Assembly (NCBI RefSeq): GCF_011038645.2
Contig: NZ_CP064955.1
Span: 1-64,000 of the forward strand
Reading direction: 5' to 3'
Source: Corynebacterium qintianiae
Lineage (GTDB): Bacteria; Actinomycetota; Actinomycetes; Mycobacteriales; Mycobacteriaceae
Length of the DNA stretch: 64,000 bases
The position numbers were made by a program, and so were the translations under genes. A model generated the notes under the pieces. The model had not been told where the DNA came from and did not search any database. It worked only from the letters and a program-made list of their open reading frames with translations. Shown here one piece after another: positions 47,804-56,320 of the stretch. Position 1 is the stretch's first letter; each line of letters begins with the position of its first letter.

Positions 47804-49456
47804 ATGCCGACCCCTATCCCGGAGTACCTAGAGAAGATCCTCGACCTCGTGCGCGAAGATGCCGCCGGAGAGGTCGCCGACTACATCGAGGAGTTGCGCG
47901 AGGCCGATCCCGACAAGCTCGGCCTCGCCCTGTGCACCACCTCCGGCCACCTCTATTCGGTGGGTGACGATGACTACGAGTTTTCCATCCAGTCCATCTC
48001 CAAGCCCTTCGCCTACGCCCTCGCGCTGGAGGAGCTCGGCCCGGACGAGGTGCACAAGGTCGTCGGGGTGGAGCCCTCGGGCGACGCGTACAACGCCATT
48101 TCGCTCGACGAGGACACGAACCGCCCGTCGAACCCCATGATCAACGCCGGCGCAATCGCCGTGAACCAGCTCATCAACGGTTCGGACTCGTCGGTGGAGG
48201 AGCGCGTGGAAAAGATCCGCGCCTTCTTCTCTCTCCTCGCGGGTCGCGAGCTGCGTATCGACGAGCGCCTCGTGGGCCACGAGCTGGAAACAGCCCACCG
48301 CAACCTCGCCATCGCGCACTTGCTCAGCGAGTTCGACATGGTCCAAGACCAGGCGCACGACGCGGTGAACTCTTACACCCAGCAGTGCGCCGTGCTTGTC
48401 ACGGTGAAGGACCTCGCCGTTATGGCGGCAACGCTGGCCAACGGCGGAATTCAACCGTTGACGGGCAACCGCGTCATGTCCTCCACCGCGAGCCGCGTAA
48501 CGCAGGCCGTCATGTCCTCCGCCGGCATGTACGACGGCTCGGGCCGTTGGATGGTGGACGTCGGCATCCCCGCCAAATCAGGGGTCGCGGGCGGCTTGAT
48601 CGGCACGATGCCGGGCCAGCTGGGCATGGCTTCTCTCAGCCCGCGTCTGAATGACCAGGGCAATTCCGTGCGCGGCGTGAAGATCTTCCAGGAGCTCTCC
48701 TCCATGCTCGGGCTGAACCTAATGAGCTCCGACTACTACAACGCGCCGGGGATCAAGTCCGTGGACCGCCGCGAGGACACTACCGTGGTGCAGCTTCAGG
48801 GCATGATCAACTTCACCGCCGCCGAGAAGATCCTCTTCGACCTCGAAGCGTTCAAACTCGCGGGACCGAACCTGGTGTTGGACGTTTCCCACGTCACCTC
48901 CTTCAACAAGGCAGGTCGTCTGCTGATCAAGGAGGGGATCCGCAAGATACGCGACACCGGTTACGACGTGTCCATCTACGACCCTGAGTCGGCGATGCCG
49001 GATTACGAGTTCTCAGACGGCACCCACTTCGAGGCAGTGAAAGACTTCTCCACTTCGTTTACTATCGACGCCCCGCGCGACAAGGTGTACAAGGCGATCT
49101 GCCAGCCTGAGCAGTGGTGGGACGAGACGATCGAGACCACCGACGGTTCCGCCGGTGAGAAAGGCGGCGAGTTCCGCTTCGACAACGAAGCGCAGTACGC
49201 GGAACTGACTGTGGCGGAGGCGCGGGAGGGATACCGCCTGGTGTGGCGGGTGGAGCCCACCGGTGCCGACCGCGGGGACAAGGAGTGGGACGACACCGAC
49301 ATCGTCTTCGACCTAGAGGAAGCTGGCGAGGGGAGCACGCGGGTCACCTTCACCCACCGCGGCATGCACCAGCGGGAGGAAAGCTACGAAAATGTCGCCC
49401 AGGATTGGAAGCGACGGCTCGCGGAACGCCTCGGGCCTCTAATCAAGAAGGGCTAA
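47804..49456 (+). CDS. glsA: Glutaminase fused to STAS and SRPBCC domains
   Basis: A 550-residue three-domain protein. Residues about 1-305 are a serine-dependent glutaminase (SIQSISKPFAYALAL with the catalytic Ser-Lys pair, NPMINAGAIA, and SGVAGGLIGTMPG), which converts glutamine to glutamate and ammonia. Residues about 325-400 form a STAS domain (LVLDVSHVTSFNKAGRLL), also seen in other long glutaminases. Residues about 414-548 form an SRPBCC/AHSA1-like ligand-binding domain (FTIDAPRDKVYKAICQPEQWW), an unusual addition that may sense a ligand. The gene is intact. It overlaps the convergent TetR gene by 4 nt. Confidence 0.85.
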   Translation: MPTPIPEYLEKILDLVREDAAGEVADYIEELREADPDKLGLALCTTSGHLYSVGDDDYEFSIQSISKPFAYALALEELGPDEVHKVVGVEPSGDAYNAISLDEDTNRPSNPMINAGAIAVNQLINGSDSSVEERVEKIRAFFSLLAGRELRIDERLVGHELETAHRNLAIAHLLSEFDMVQDQAHDAVNSYTQQCAVLVTVKDLAVMAATLANGGIQPLTGNRVMSSTASRVTQAVMSSAGMYDGSGRWMVDVGIPAKSGVAGGLIGTMPGQLGMASLSPRLNDQGNSVRGVKIFQELSSMLGLNLMSSDYYNAPGIKSVDRREDTTVVQLQGMINFTAAEKILFDLEAFKLAGPNLVLDVSHVTSFNKAGRLLIKEGIRKIRDTGYDVSIYDPESAMPDYEFSDGTHFEAVKDFSTSFTIDAPRDKVYKAICQPEQWWDETIETTDGSAGEKGGEFRFDNEAQYAELTVAEAREGYRLVWRVEPTGADRGDKEWDDTDIVFDLEEAGEGSTRVTFTHRGMHQREESYENVAQDWKRRLAERLGPLIKKG

Positions 49457-50040
49457 CTCTCGACGATTTCGAGCGCGCCTTCGAGCGCCCCGCAGGTGAT
49501 GTCGAGGATGGTGGCGCGCTGCTCCTCGGGGCAGCCCGCGTCCACCCAGTCCAGGCACACGGCATCCATGAACCCGACGAATCCGGAGACGGCGATTTCG
49601 CCGCGCTCGGAGTCGAGATCCAGCACGTCGCAAAGCGTTTCAACCGTGAAATCTCGGCGCTCGACGCGGTAGTTCACCGCCTCGGCCGGCTCCTCTCCGC
49701 GGCGGCCCGCCGCCCACACGAACGGACCCGCCGCGACGAAATCGAGGTAGATCTCGAGCCAGTGCCTGATGACCTCACCTTTGGTCGCTTCGGGGTGCGC
49801 TTCCAAAGCTGCGCGCTCGGCATCATCCAGCGTGCGCTTGCTCTCCTTCAAAAAGGCGGTGTAGAGGCCCGCCTTCGAGCCGAAGTAGTGGAAAATGAGA
49901 CCCTGGGACGCGCCGCTTACCTCGGCGATATGCTGGGTGGAAGCCTCAGCGTACGGAGTCGTGGAGAAAACTTCGTGAGCCGCGGCGAGGATTTCCGCGC
50001 GTCTCTCTTCGACACCTAAGCGTCGTCGGTGGGGTGACAT
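49453..50040 (-). CDS. TetR-family regulator
   Basis: A 195-residue protein with helix-turn-helix RRAEILAAAHEVFSTT then ASTQHIAEVSGASQGLIFHYFGSKAGLY, and a helical ligand domain with two Cys near the C terminus. Start ATG 50040 is preceded by TACACT at 50053-50048 and a 7-nt gap, so it is leaderless. Divergent from the GH13 gene; that gene is the obvious candidate target, but no clear operator palindrome was found. Confidence 0.85.
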   Translation of the reverse strand: MSPHRRRLGVEERRAEILAAAHEVFSTTPYAEASTQHIAEVSGASQGLIFHYFGSKAGLYTAFLKESKRTLDDAERAALEAHPEATKGEVIRHWLEIYLDFVAAGPFVWAAGRRGEEPAEAVNYRVERRDFTVETLCDVLDLDSERGEIAVSGFVGFMDAVCLDWVDAGCPEEQRATILDITCGALEGALEIVES

Positions 50041-50087
50041 GTACGAGAGTGTAGCAGTATGAATTTTATTATCGGAGGAGATGACCG

Positions 50088-51260
50088 ATGATCGCCGATA
50101 CAATCTGGTGGCACGTTTACCCCCTTGGCGCGACGGGCGCACCCATCCGCAACCGCGCCCAAGGCGACGCCGACCACCGTTTGCGCAAACTAGGCCCGTG
50201 GCTGGACTACCTGATCGACCTGGGGTGCAACGGGCTCCTGCTGGGCCCCATCTTCGAATCCGTCGGGCACGGGTACGACACACTCGACCACTACGCCATC
50301 GACACCCGCCTCGGTGACGACGCGGACTTCGACTGGCTCATCGGGCAGTGCCGTGAACGGGGAATCAATGTCATGCTCGACGGCGTGTTCAACCACGTCG
50401 CCCGCACGCACCCGGCTGTGGAGCAGGGCCTGGCAGGCAGCACCGATTGGGAGGGGCACAGCGAGCTGGCCACTCTTCACCACGGGGACCCGCGGGTACG
50501 CGACATGGTGACCGACATCATGTGCCACTGGCTGCGCCGCGGCATCGCAGGTTGGCGCCTGGATGTCGCCTATTCGGTACCCGCAGAATTCTGGAGTGAC
50601 GTACTCGGCCGCGTGCGCTCCGAATTTCCCGATGCGCTCATCCTGGGGGAAGTCATCCACGGCGACTACGCCGAGATCGCCAACGCTGGCACCATGGACT
50701 CGGTGACACAGTACGAGCTGTGGAAGGGCATCTGGTCGTCCCTCAGCGACGTCAACTTCTGGGAGCTCGACCACGCGTTGGGCCGTCACCAGGCCATTGT
50801 GGAGCAGATCCTGCCGAACACCTTCGTGGGTAACCACGATGTGGACCGCATCGCGTCCAAGGTCGGGCAGGACAAGGCGATCGTGGCCACGGCCCTGCTG
50901 CTCACGCTTCCGGGAATGCCGTCGATTTATTACGGCGACGAGCAGGGCTTCGTGGGCCTGCGCACTGACGGTTTCGAGGCCGACGACGCAGTCCGCCCCG
51001 AGCTGCCCGCATCTCCGGTGGACCTGTCGCCCCTGGGCGGCTGGATTTTTGAGCAGCACCAGGCGCTCATCGGGCTGCGCCGCCGCCACCCGTGGCTGAC
51101 CCGCGCGTCCGTCGAGGTGCTGGACAAGACCAATGAGACGATCTCGGTGCGCTCGTTCTCGAACGGGCACGAGCTGCTTGTCGACGCCTGGCTCACGCCC
51201 TCACCCGGAGTCCGCGTCCACGCGGGTGGCGAGACGCTGTACGAGTGGCCTAGAGCGTAG
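50088..51260 (+). CDS. GH13 alpha-amylase-family glycosidase
   Basis: A 390-residue intracellular enzyme of glycoside hydrolase family 13. The four conserved regions are present: DGVFNH (I), GWRLDVAYS with the nucleophile Asp (II), LGEVIHG with the acid Glu (III) and VGNHDVDR (IV). It is short, with no signal peptide and no carbohydrate-binding module. Specificity (alpha-glucosidase, trehalose- or maltodextrin-type) cannot be told. Start ATG 50088 with GGAGGAG 8 nt upstream. Overlaps the convergent secreted-protein gene by 11 nt. Confidence 0.88.
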   Translation: MIADTIWWHVYPLGATGAPIRNRAQGDADHRLRKLGPWLDYLIDLGCNGLLLGPIFESVGHGYDTLDHYAIDTRLGDDADFDWLIGQCRERGINVMLDGVFNHVARTHPAVEQGLAGSTDWEGHSELATLHHGDPRVRDMVTDIMCHWLRRGIAGWRLDVAYSVPAEFWSDVLGRVRSEFPDALILGEVIHGDYAEIANAGTMDSVTQYELWKGIWSSLSDVNFWELDHALGRHQAIVEQILPNTFVGNHDVDRIASKVGQDKAIVATALLLTLPGMPSIYYGDEQGFVGLRTDGFEADDAVRPELPASPVDLSPLGGWIFEQHQALIGLRRRHPWLTRASVEVLDKTNETISVRSFSNGHELLVDAWLTPSPGVRVHAGGETLYEWPRA

Positions 51261-51765
51261 GCAGCGACGAGCCCGCTGCCGCCTGAGCGAGTAGCTGGTT
51301 GACGATCACTGCGAGATCCGGTAGGCGGACCGTCGCCACGTTCGCGACCGGCACATCAACTGACGGCACGCCCTGGGGCGCGAGGTTGATCACCTGGGAC
51401 GCGGGGGCCGCGGGCGCGGGTTTGGGTGCAGGCTTGGGCGCGGGCACGGGCGCCGCGTGCTGGTTGGAGGTCCCCTTCAGACCGCACCGGTTCGCGGCTT
51501 CGTCGACACGCGCGAGCGCGGCGAGGATCTGCGAGCCGCGGGAGTCGAACATGGCGATGGTCTGCGCCTGGCGGACGCGGGACTGGTAGTCGGCGTCATT
51601 GGTCCAATAACGCGAGGCCTGCTCGCAGCTGATCGGGCCGGAAGGCAGCTTCCCCAGGGCGTCATCGATGACGTCGGCTGAGGCGAACGGGGCGGTCATC
51701 GGAGCGAGGGTCAGGGCGGACGCGAGGGCCGCGCCTGCGGCGACGGTGCGGATGCGAGATGTCAT
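51250..51765 (-). CDS. Secreted protein, function unknown
   Basis: A 171-residue exported protein. Signal peptide (VAAGAALASALTLAPMTAPF) with likely cleavage at ASA-D (about residue 30). The mature domain holds two Cys (CEQASRYW and NRCGLKG) that could form a disulfide, then a Pro/Ala/Lys linker (PAPKPAPKPAPAAP) and a hydrophobic C-terminal stretch. No family recognised. Confidence 0.65.
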   Translation of the reverse strand: MTSRIRTVAAGAALASALTLAPMTAPFASADVIDDALGKLPSGPISCEQASRYWTNDADYQSRVRQAQTIAMFDSRGSQILAALARVDEAANRCGLKGTSNQHAAPVPAPKPAPKPAPAAPASQVINLAPQGVPSVDVPVANVATVRLPDLAVIVNQLLAQAAAGSSLPTL

Positions 51766-51786
51766 GCGGCTGATTATGGCACGTTC

Positions 51787-53118
51787 TCACGCGCCAAGGA
51801 ACCGCCTGACAAGCGCTCGGTACGCCTTCACCGTCAGCTCCACGTCCGCGACCTCGACAAACTCGTCGTGGGAGTGCAGCAGATCAAGCACGTTGCCCAG
51901 CGTCTGCCCGCTCTGGTGGAGGGCGAAACCGTACCCCACGCCGCCCTCGCGTCGCGCGAAACGCAGGTCCGAGCCTCCGGCCGCGATCGTCGGCACCACG
52001 GGCACACCGGGGAAGAAGTCACTAAAAGTATCCACGATCGACTCGTAGAGCGGCCCCGAAGTGGGGGAGACCGTGGCGTCCTCGGTAATTAGGTGCTCGA
52101 TCGTGACCCGGTCCGCGAGATCGCCCAGCGCGTCGCGCAAGAGGGCATCGATGTCCTCCTGCGATTGCCCGGGCAGCGGACGAATGTCCAGCTCGAGGTG
52201 GGCCGTTGACGGCAGCACGTTGATGGCGTTGCCCGCGCGCAGAACCGTCGGGGAAATGGTCAGATGGCTCATCGCGTGGGAGTAGCGGGCGAGATCGCCG
52301 AGGGATTCGTAGGACGAGCCGCGCAGAAGGGCCTGTTCCGTCGCCGGGTCGAAGCGGAAGGCGCGTACGTAGCCTTCCCACAGCTCATCGCTGGCAACAT
52401 CGGTCTCGATGGCGGCGACGCGGCGTGCGACCTCGGCGATGAGTCCGACGGTTTGCTCGCGGCCGTAGGGGGTCGAACCGTGCCCCGCGTCGCCGTGGAC
52501 GGTCAGTCGTCGCTGGGCCGCGCCCTTCTCGCCGACGACTATGACGAGGGCATCGGAACCGTCGGTGGCGGGGAGGTGGCTGCCTCCCTCCTCGGACAGG
52601 CAGTTGCGCCAGCTGAAGGCGTCCGGCTCGTGCTCTGCAATCCACCCGGCTCCGAGCCCGCCGCGGGCCTCCTCGTCCGCGCAGCCGACGAACGTGAGGG
52701 TGCCCCGCGGCTTTTTGCCCGACAGCGCGACGTCACGGGTCACAGCCGCCATTGCGGCGGTGATATAGAGCATGTCGGTGGCGCCGCGGCCGTAAATGCG
52801 TCCGTCGGTTTCCTCGGCCGCGAACGGGTCGTGGGTCCACTTCGGCAGGTCAACCGGCACAACGTCGGTGTGGCCGAGGAGCGTTAGCGGCTCCGCCTCC
52901 GGGTCGGAGCCGTCGATGGTGAACGCGATAGATACGCGCGTAGGGTTGGGTTCGAAGCGCCGGACCGCGACGCCGGTTCCCGCGAAGAAGCGCTCCAGGG
53001 TGTCCGCGTTGCGGACTTCATTTCCGGAGTCCGGTGTCAGGTCGTTCACGCACGCGTTGCGGATCAGCTCCTTGAGAAGAGTAGTGGCCGCTTCGGCGAG
53101 GGGGGTATCTCGGTGCAT
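51787..53118 (-). CDS. M20-family metallopeptidase
   Basis: A 443-residue zinc-dependent hydrolase of the M20/ArgE/DapE/CPG2 family, cutting a peptide or amide bond. Metal and catalytic residues: LGHTDVVPV (His, Asp), GRGATDM (Asp), CADEEARGG (catalytic and metal Glu), SEEGG, and a C-terminal LHQSGQ (His). A dimerisation domain is inserted in the middle. The substrate is unknown. Start ATG 53118 follows TACACT (53131-53126) by 7 nt, so it is leaderless. Divergent from a TetR gene that may control it. Confidence 0.85.
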   Translation of the reverse strand: MHRDTPLAEAATTLLKELIRNACVNDLTPDSGNEVRNADTLERFFAGTGVAVRRFEPNPTRVSIAFTIDGSDPEAEPLTLLGHTDVVPVDLPKWTHDPFAAEETDGRIYGRGATDMLYITAAMAAVTRDVALSGKKPRGTLTFVGCADEEARGGLGAGWIAEHEPDAFSWRNCLSEEGGSHLPATDGSDALVIVVGEKGAAQRRLTVHGDAGHGSTPYGREQTVGLIAEVARRVAAIETDVASDELWEGYVRAFRFDPATEQALLRGSSYESLGDLARYSHAMSHLTISPTVLRAGNAINVLPSTAHLELDIRPLPGQSQEDIDALLRDALGDLADRVTIEHLITEDATVSPTSGPLYESIVDTFSDFFPGVPVVPTIAAGGSDLRFARREGGVGYGFALHQSGQTLGNVLDLLHSHDEFVEVADVELTVKAYRALVRRFLGA

Positions 53119-53155
53119 GGGGTGGAGTGTACTTTCAAGTGGCGATCGATTAGTC

Positions 53156-53175
53156 ACATGCAAAACAATGCATGT
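53156..53175. promoter_or_regulatory. TetR operator candidate
   Basis: A perfect inverted repeat ACATGCA-N6-TGCATGT in the M20/TetR divergent gap, 37 nt before the TetR start. It is likely the target of the adjacent TetR. Confidence 0.75.
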
Positions 53176-53211
53176 ATCATCAGCTACACCAGTAACTGAA
53201 AGGTTGGGAAC

Positions 53212-53802
53212 GTGGCGAGACGCGAAATGAGCACCGACCCGCGGGCGGTCAGGACCCGCGCGACGCTGATCGAGGCAACGATCGAGCTCCTCAAGACGAA
53301 CCGGGCGGAGTCGCTGTCGGTGTCCCAGATTGTGAAGGCGGGAAACTTAAGCCGGCAGGTGTTCTATGAGCACTTCGCCGACCGCGACGCACTGCTGTAC
53401 GCGGCGGGGGAGAAGATACTTGAGCCCTCCTCTGTGCGGGCGGTGGAGACGGTCAACGCATCGATTGAACCTGACCGCCTGATTGAGGGGTTGTTCGAGA
53501 CAGTCAACCCCTACCGGGACGCACTGCGGAACCTATGCGATGGCCCGGTGCACTGGCGCATCCACCAGTACAGCGTGGACAAAATGCTCCCCTTTTTGGA
53601 GATGGAGCTACGCGAGAACTTGGAGCGGGGCGGATCGGAGCTCCCGGATGAGCACATCCGGCGCACGGCCGAACTACTGGCCTGCGGAGTTGCGGCCCAG
53701 CTGACGGATGCGATCCGGGAGGGTCGCTCCCCGAAGGAAGCCCGCCACGTCATGCGGGTCGTGCGGGAAACGCTCAGCGCGGTCAAGTACGACAAGCCTT
53801 AA
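53212..53802 (+). CDS. TetR-family regulator
   Basis: A 196-residue regulator with helix-turn-helix TRATLIEATIELLKTN then LSVSQIVKAGNLSRQVFYEHFADRD. Start GTG with AAAGG about 8 nt upstream. Although it precedes bioB, it is probably not BioQ: its own upstream operator is ACATGCA-N6-TGCATGT, unlike the TTGAAC boxes before bioB. The divergent M20 peptidase gene is the more likely target. Confidence 0.85.
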   Translation: MARREMSTDPRAVRTRATLIEATIELLKTNRAESLSVSQIVKAGNLSRQVFYEHFADRDALLYAAGEKILEPSSVRAVETVNASIEPDRLIEGLFETVNPYRDALRNLCDGPVHWRIHQYSVDKMLPFLEMELRENLERGGSELPDEHIRRTAELLACGVAAQLTDAIREGRSPKEARHVMRVVRETLSAVKYDKP

Positions 53803-53822
53803 ACCGGCCCAAACCACGAATT

Positions 53823-53880
53823 CTTGAACACCGTTCAAGGGTGTGAGATAGTATCCTCACCCTAATTGAACGGAGTTCAA
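53823..53880 (+). promoter_or_regulatory. Two BioQ-type operators and -10 of bioB
   Basis: CTTGAACACCGTTCAAG at 53823-53839 (perfect palindrome) and TTGAACGGAGTTCAA at 53866-53880 both match the TGAAC-N3-GTTCA half-site pair known for the biotin repressor BioQ in corynebacteria. TATCCT (53852-53857) between them is the likely -10, so the second box covers the transcription start. Confidence 0.85.
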
Positions 53881-53882
53881 GC

Positions 53883-54851
53883 ATGACTATTCTCGACACC
53901 GCGCGCACCAAGGCCCTCGAGCGCGGCGAAGGCCTCAACGAGGCCGAGATTCTCGACGTCCTCAACGTGCCCGACGACCAGCTCACCGAGCTCCTCGAGC
54001 TCGCGCACCAGGTGCGCATCAAGCACTGCGGCGTCGAAGTGAGCCTCGAAGGCATCATATCCCTGAAGACGGGCGGCTGCCCTGAGGACTGCCACTTCTG
54101 CTCTCAGTCCGGCTTGTTCGAGTCCCCGGTCCGCGCCGTCACCCTCGACATTGACGAGCTGGTCGAGGCCGCCCGACAGTCCGCGAAGATGGGGGCGAGC
54201 GAGTTCTGCATCGTCGCCGCCGTCAAAGGGCCCACCGAGCGCCTGCTTGACCAGGTCAAAGATGCGATCCAGGCGATCAACGCCGAGGTGGACATCTCCA
54301 TCTCCGCGTCGCTGGGCATCCTCACCCGCGAACAGGCCCGCCGCCTGCGGGAGATGGGCGTGTCGCGCTACAACCACAATTTCGAAACCGCGCGTTCCTT
54401 CTTTCCCAACGTGGTCACAACTCACACGTGGGAAGAGCGCAAGAACACCCTCGACTTCGTGCGCGCCGAGGGGATGGAAGTCTGCTGCGGCGGAATCATC
54501 GGCCTCGGCGAGACCTTGGAGCAGCGCGCGGAGTTCGCGGCGCAGCTCGCCGAGGTCGAACCCCACGAGGTGCCCATGAACTTCCTCGACCCGCGCCCGG
54601 GCACCCCGTTCGCCGACCGCGGCCTCGTTCCCCGGGGCGAGGCGCTTCGCGCCGTCGCGGCGTTCCGCCTGGCCATGCCGACCGCCCAGCTGCGATTCGC
54701 CGGCGGCACCGAGCTCGCGCTTGGCGACGACGGCACGGAGCAGGGCCTCCTCGGCGGAGCTAACGCGATCATCGGCGGCAACTACCTCACCACCGCGGGC
54801 CGCCCGATGGAGGTTGACCGCGAGCTGATCGACACCCTGAAGGCGCTTTAG
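53883..54851 (+). CDS. bioB: Biotin synthase
   Basis: BioB inserts sulfur into dethiobiotin in the last biotin step. The 322-residue radical-SAM enzyme has the cluster motif CPEDCHFC (CxxxCxxC), [23 protein letters not shown], and [16 protein letters not shown] lies about 8 nt before the ATG. The bsaP gene follows directly, as in C. glutamicum. Expression is likely repressed by a BioQ encoded elsewhere. Confidence 0.97.
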   Translation: MTILDTARTKALERGEGLNEAEILDVLNVPDDQLTELLELAHQVRIKHCGVEVSLEGIISLKTGGCPEDCHFCSQSGLFESPVRAVTLDIDELVEAARQSAKMGASEFCIVAAVKGPTERLLDQVKDAIQAINAEVDISISASLGILTREQARRLREMGVSRYNHNFETARSFFPNVVTTHTWEERKNTLDFVRAEGMEVCCGGIIGLGETLEQRAEFAAQLAEVEPHEVPMNFLDPRPGTPFADRGLVPRGEALRAVAAFRLAMPTAQLRFAGGTELALGDDGTEQGLLGGANAIIGGNYLTTAGRPMEVDRELIDTLKAL

Positions 54852-55055
54852 GTGAAGATCCCCGCGAGCACCGAGCTTGCCGACGCCGTCCTGTCCGGCG
54901 AGGTCGCGTTCACCCACCCCAGGGGCCGCGAATGGGACGTCCCGCGGATCTGCCCCCTGTGCCAGCGGCGCATGGTGGTCAAGCTCAACCCCTTCGGATG
55001 GGAAGCGGCGTGCTCGCGGCACGGAGTGCTGCGCTCCGAGTGGCTGGAGAAATAA
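54852..55055 (+). CDS. bsaP: Biotin synthase auxiliary protein BsaP
   Basis: BsaP is a small actinobacterial Fe-S protein needed for full BioB activity, by helping to rebuild the auxiliary cluster used as sulfur source. The 67-residue protein has CPLCQRRM and CSRHG, the three conserved Cys, with the conserved NPFGWEAACSRHGVLRSEW C terminus. The GTG start abuts the bioB stop with no gap, so translation is coupled. Confidence 0.92.
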   Translation: MKIPASTELADAVLSGEVAFTHPRGREWDVPRICPLCQRRMVVKLNPFGWEAACSRHGVLRSEWLEK

Positions 55056-55061
55056 GACAAA

Positions 55062-55094
55062 AACCGCCGCACCCGAAAGTGCGGCGGTTCTTTA
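55062..55094. terminator. Terminator between bsaP and cspA
   Basis: An 11-bp stem AACCGCCGCAC / GTGCGGCGGTT with CCGAAA loop; TCTTT on the plus strand and TTTTTG on the minus side, so it serves both convergent genes. Confidence 0.9.
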
Positions 55095-55105
55095 GCGGTG
55101 TCTGC

Positions 55106-55309
55106 CTAGAGAGCGACGACCTGCTGAGCCTGCGGGCCCTTGGCGCCCTCGCCGACCTCGAACTCGACCTGCTGGTTCTCCTCCAGGTTGCGGTAGCCGC
55201 TGCCCTGGATCTCGGAGAAGTGGACGAAGAGGTCCGCGGAGCCGTCGTTAGGCGAGATGAAGCCGAAGCCCTTGTCGCCGTTGAACCATTTCACAGTACC
55301 CTGTGCCAT
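55106..55309 (-). CDS. cspA: Cold-shock protein CspA-type
   Basis: A 67-residue single-stranded RNA/DNA-binding chaperone. RNP1 (KGFGFI) and RNP2 (LFVHF) are present, with start [14 protein letters not shown]. The long untranslated leader (55310 to about 55440) is A+T-rich and typical of cold-shock genes. Confidence 0.96.
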   Translation of the reverse strand: MAQGTVKWFNGDKGFGFISPNDGSADLFVHFSEIQGSGYRNLEENQQVEFEVGEGAKGPQAQQVVAL

Positions 55310-55491
55310 ATTTTTACCTTCAAGTTTCTTCTGGTGATGCTACGAGCGACAATATGATTCACTGCCGCCGCGAGTCGGAAACGACTGTTAATCCCTGCTA
55401 TCACTAGAACTTGCTAAGTAATGTGTAACAATTTGCGACTGTCACCGAGCTTGCCACACTTGGCCACAGGGCCGCGCATCGGGGGTGGAAA

Positions 55492-56310
55492 TCAGCCCCG
55501 CAGGCCCAGCTCATCACCCAGCGCAATTGCCAGCTTGTCCAGCGCCTCGGTGGTGTTCACGTACGAGCCTTCCGGGGAACGGGCTGCGATGGCGATGCCG
55601 AGCGCTTGCCCGTCGACACGCACGAAGCCCAGCTGGCGGGAATGCCAGGACCCGTCCAGGCGGTCACCGCTCCACCCGCCCTTGAACGCTGCGTTCTCCA
55701 AATTTCCCAGGCCCCAGCGCTGCCCGTCGACAACGTCGCGCATGGCGATGATGACCTCGTTGTCCTCGTCGAGGGTGGACAGGTGCCACGCGTAGCGCGC
55801 CGCCGATGCGAGCGGCCACTGCGAGCGCCCGAACGCGCTGCGTACATCGATGACGGCGCCAGCGTCGGCGACCTCTTCCTCCACGCTCTCCTCGCCGACG
55901 CATTGCAGCAGGGAGTACGCGCTGGCGTTATCGGACCACTCGATAGAAGACTCGATCATCGACGAAATGGCGGCGTCGCTGTAGGAGCAGTGCTCCTGGG
56001 CCGACAGCGCAATGGGGACTTTGACGGTGGACCAGGACGGCAGGGTTGCGATGGTGCCGGTGTGGCCGTTGATGTGGCCGTCGTAAAGCGAAATGCCCAG
56101 TTCCGTACCCGTCTCCTCCTCGATTTCGGCGAGGTCGTCGCGCAAAAAGCGCAGGGTGTCGGTGACCTCGAACACGGGATCGGGGGCTGAGACCGGGGCG
56201 CTGGGGGTTTCCTCGGTGTCAGTGCCGGCAGCCGGTGCTGAGCAGGCCGCCGTAGTCAGAGCGAGGAGCGGTCCGAGGAGGGCAACCGCCCGCGCCACGC
56301 GCGTGTTCAC
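55492..56310 (-). CDS. Beta-lactamase-like serine hydrolase lipoprotein
   Basis: A 272-residue lipoprotein with lipobox LTTAAC (Cys at about residue 21). It carries the three class A/penicillin-binding fold motifs: SxxK as STVK, SDN in WSDNAS and KGG in the KTG position. It may be a beta-lactamase, carboxypeptidase or esterase. Hydrolysis of beta-lactams is not shown. Start GTG 56310 follows TAATAT (56323-56318) by 7 nt. Anchored outside the membrane; it follows App1 after 10 nt. Confidence 0.75.
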   Translation of the reverse strand: MNTRVARAVALLGPLLALTTAACSAPAAGTDTEETPSAPVSAPDPVFEVTDTLRFLRDDLAEIEEETGTELGISLYDGHINGHTGTIATLPSWSTVKVPIALSAQEHCSYSDAAISSMIESSIEWSDNASAYSLLQCVGEESVEEEVADAGAVIDVRSAFGRSQWPLASAARYAWHLSTLDEDNEVIIAMRDVVDGQRWGLGNLENAAFKGGWSGDRLDGSWHSRQLGFVRVDGQALGIAIAARSPEGSYVNTTEALDKLAIALGDELGLRG

Positions 56311-56320
56311 GGCGCAGATA

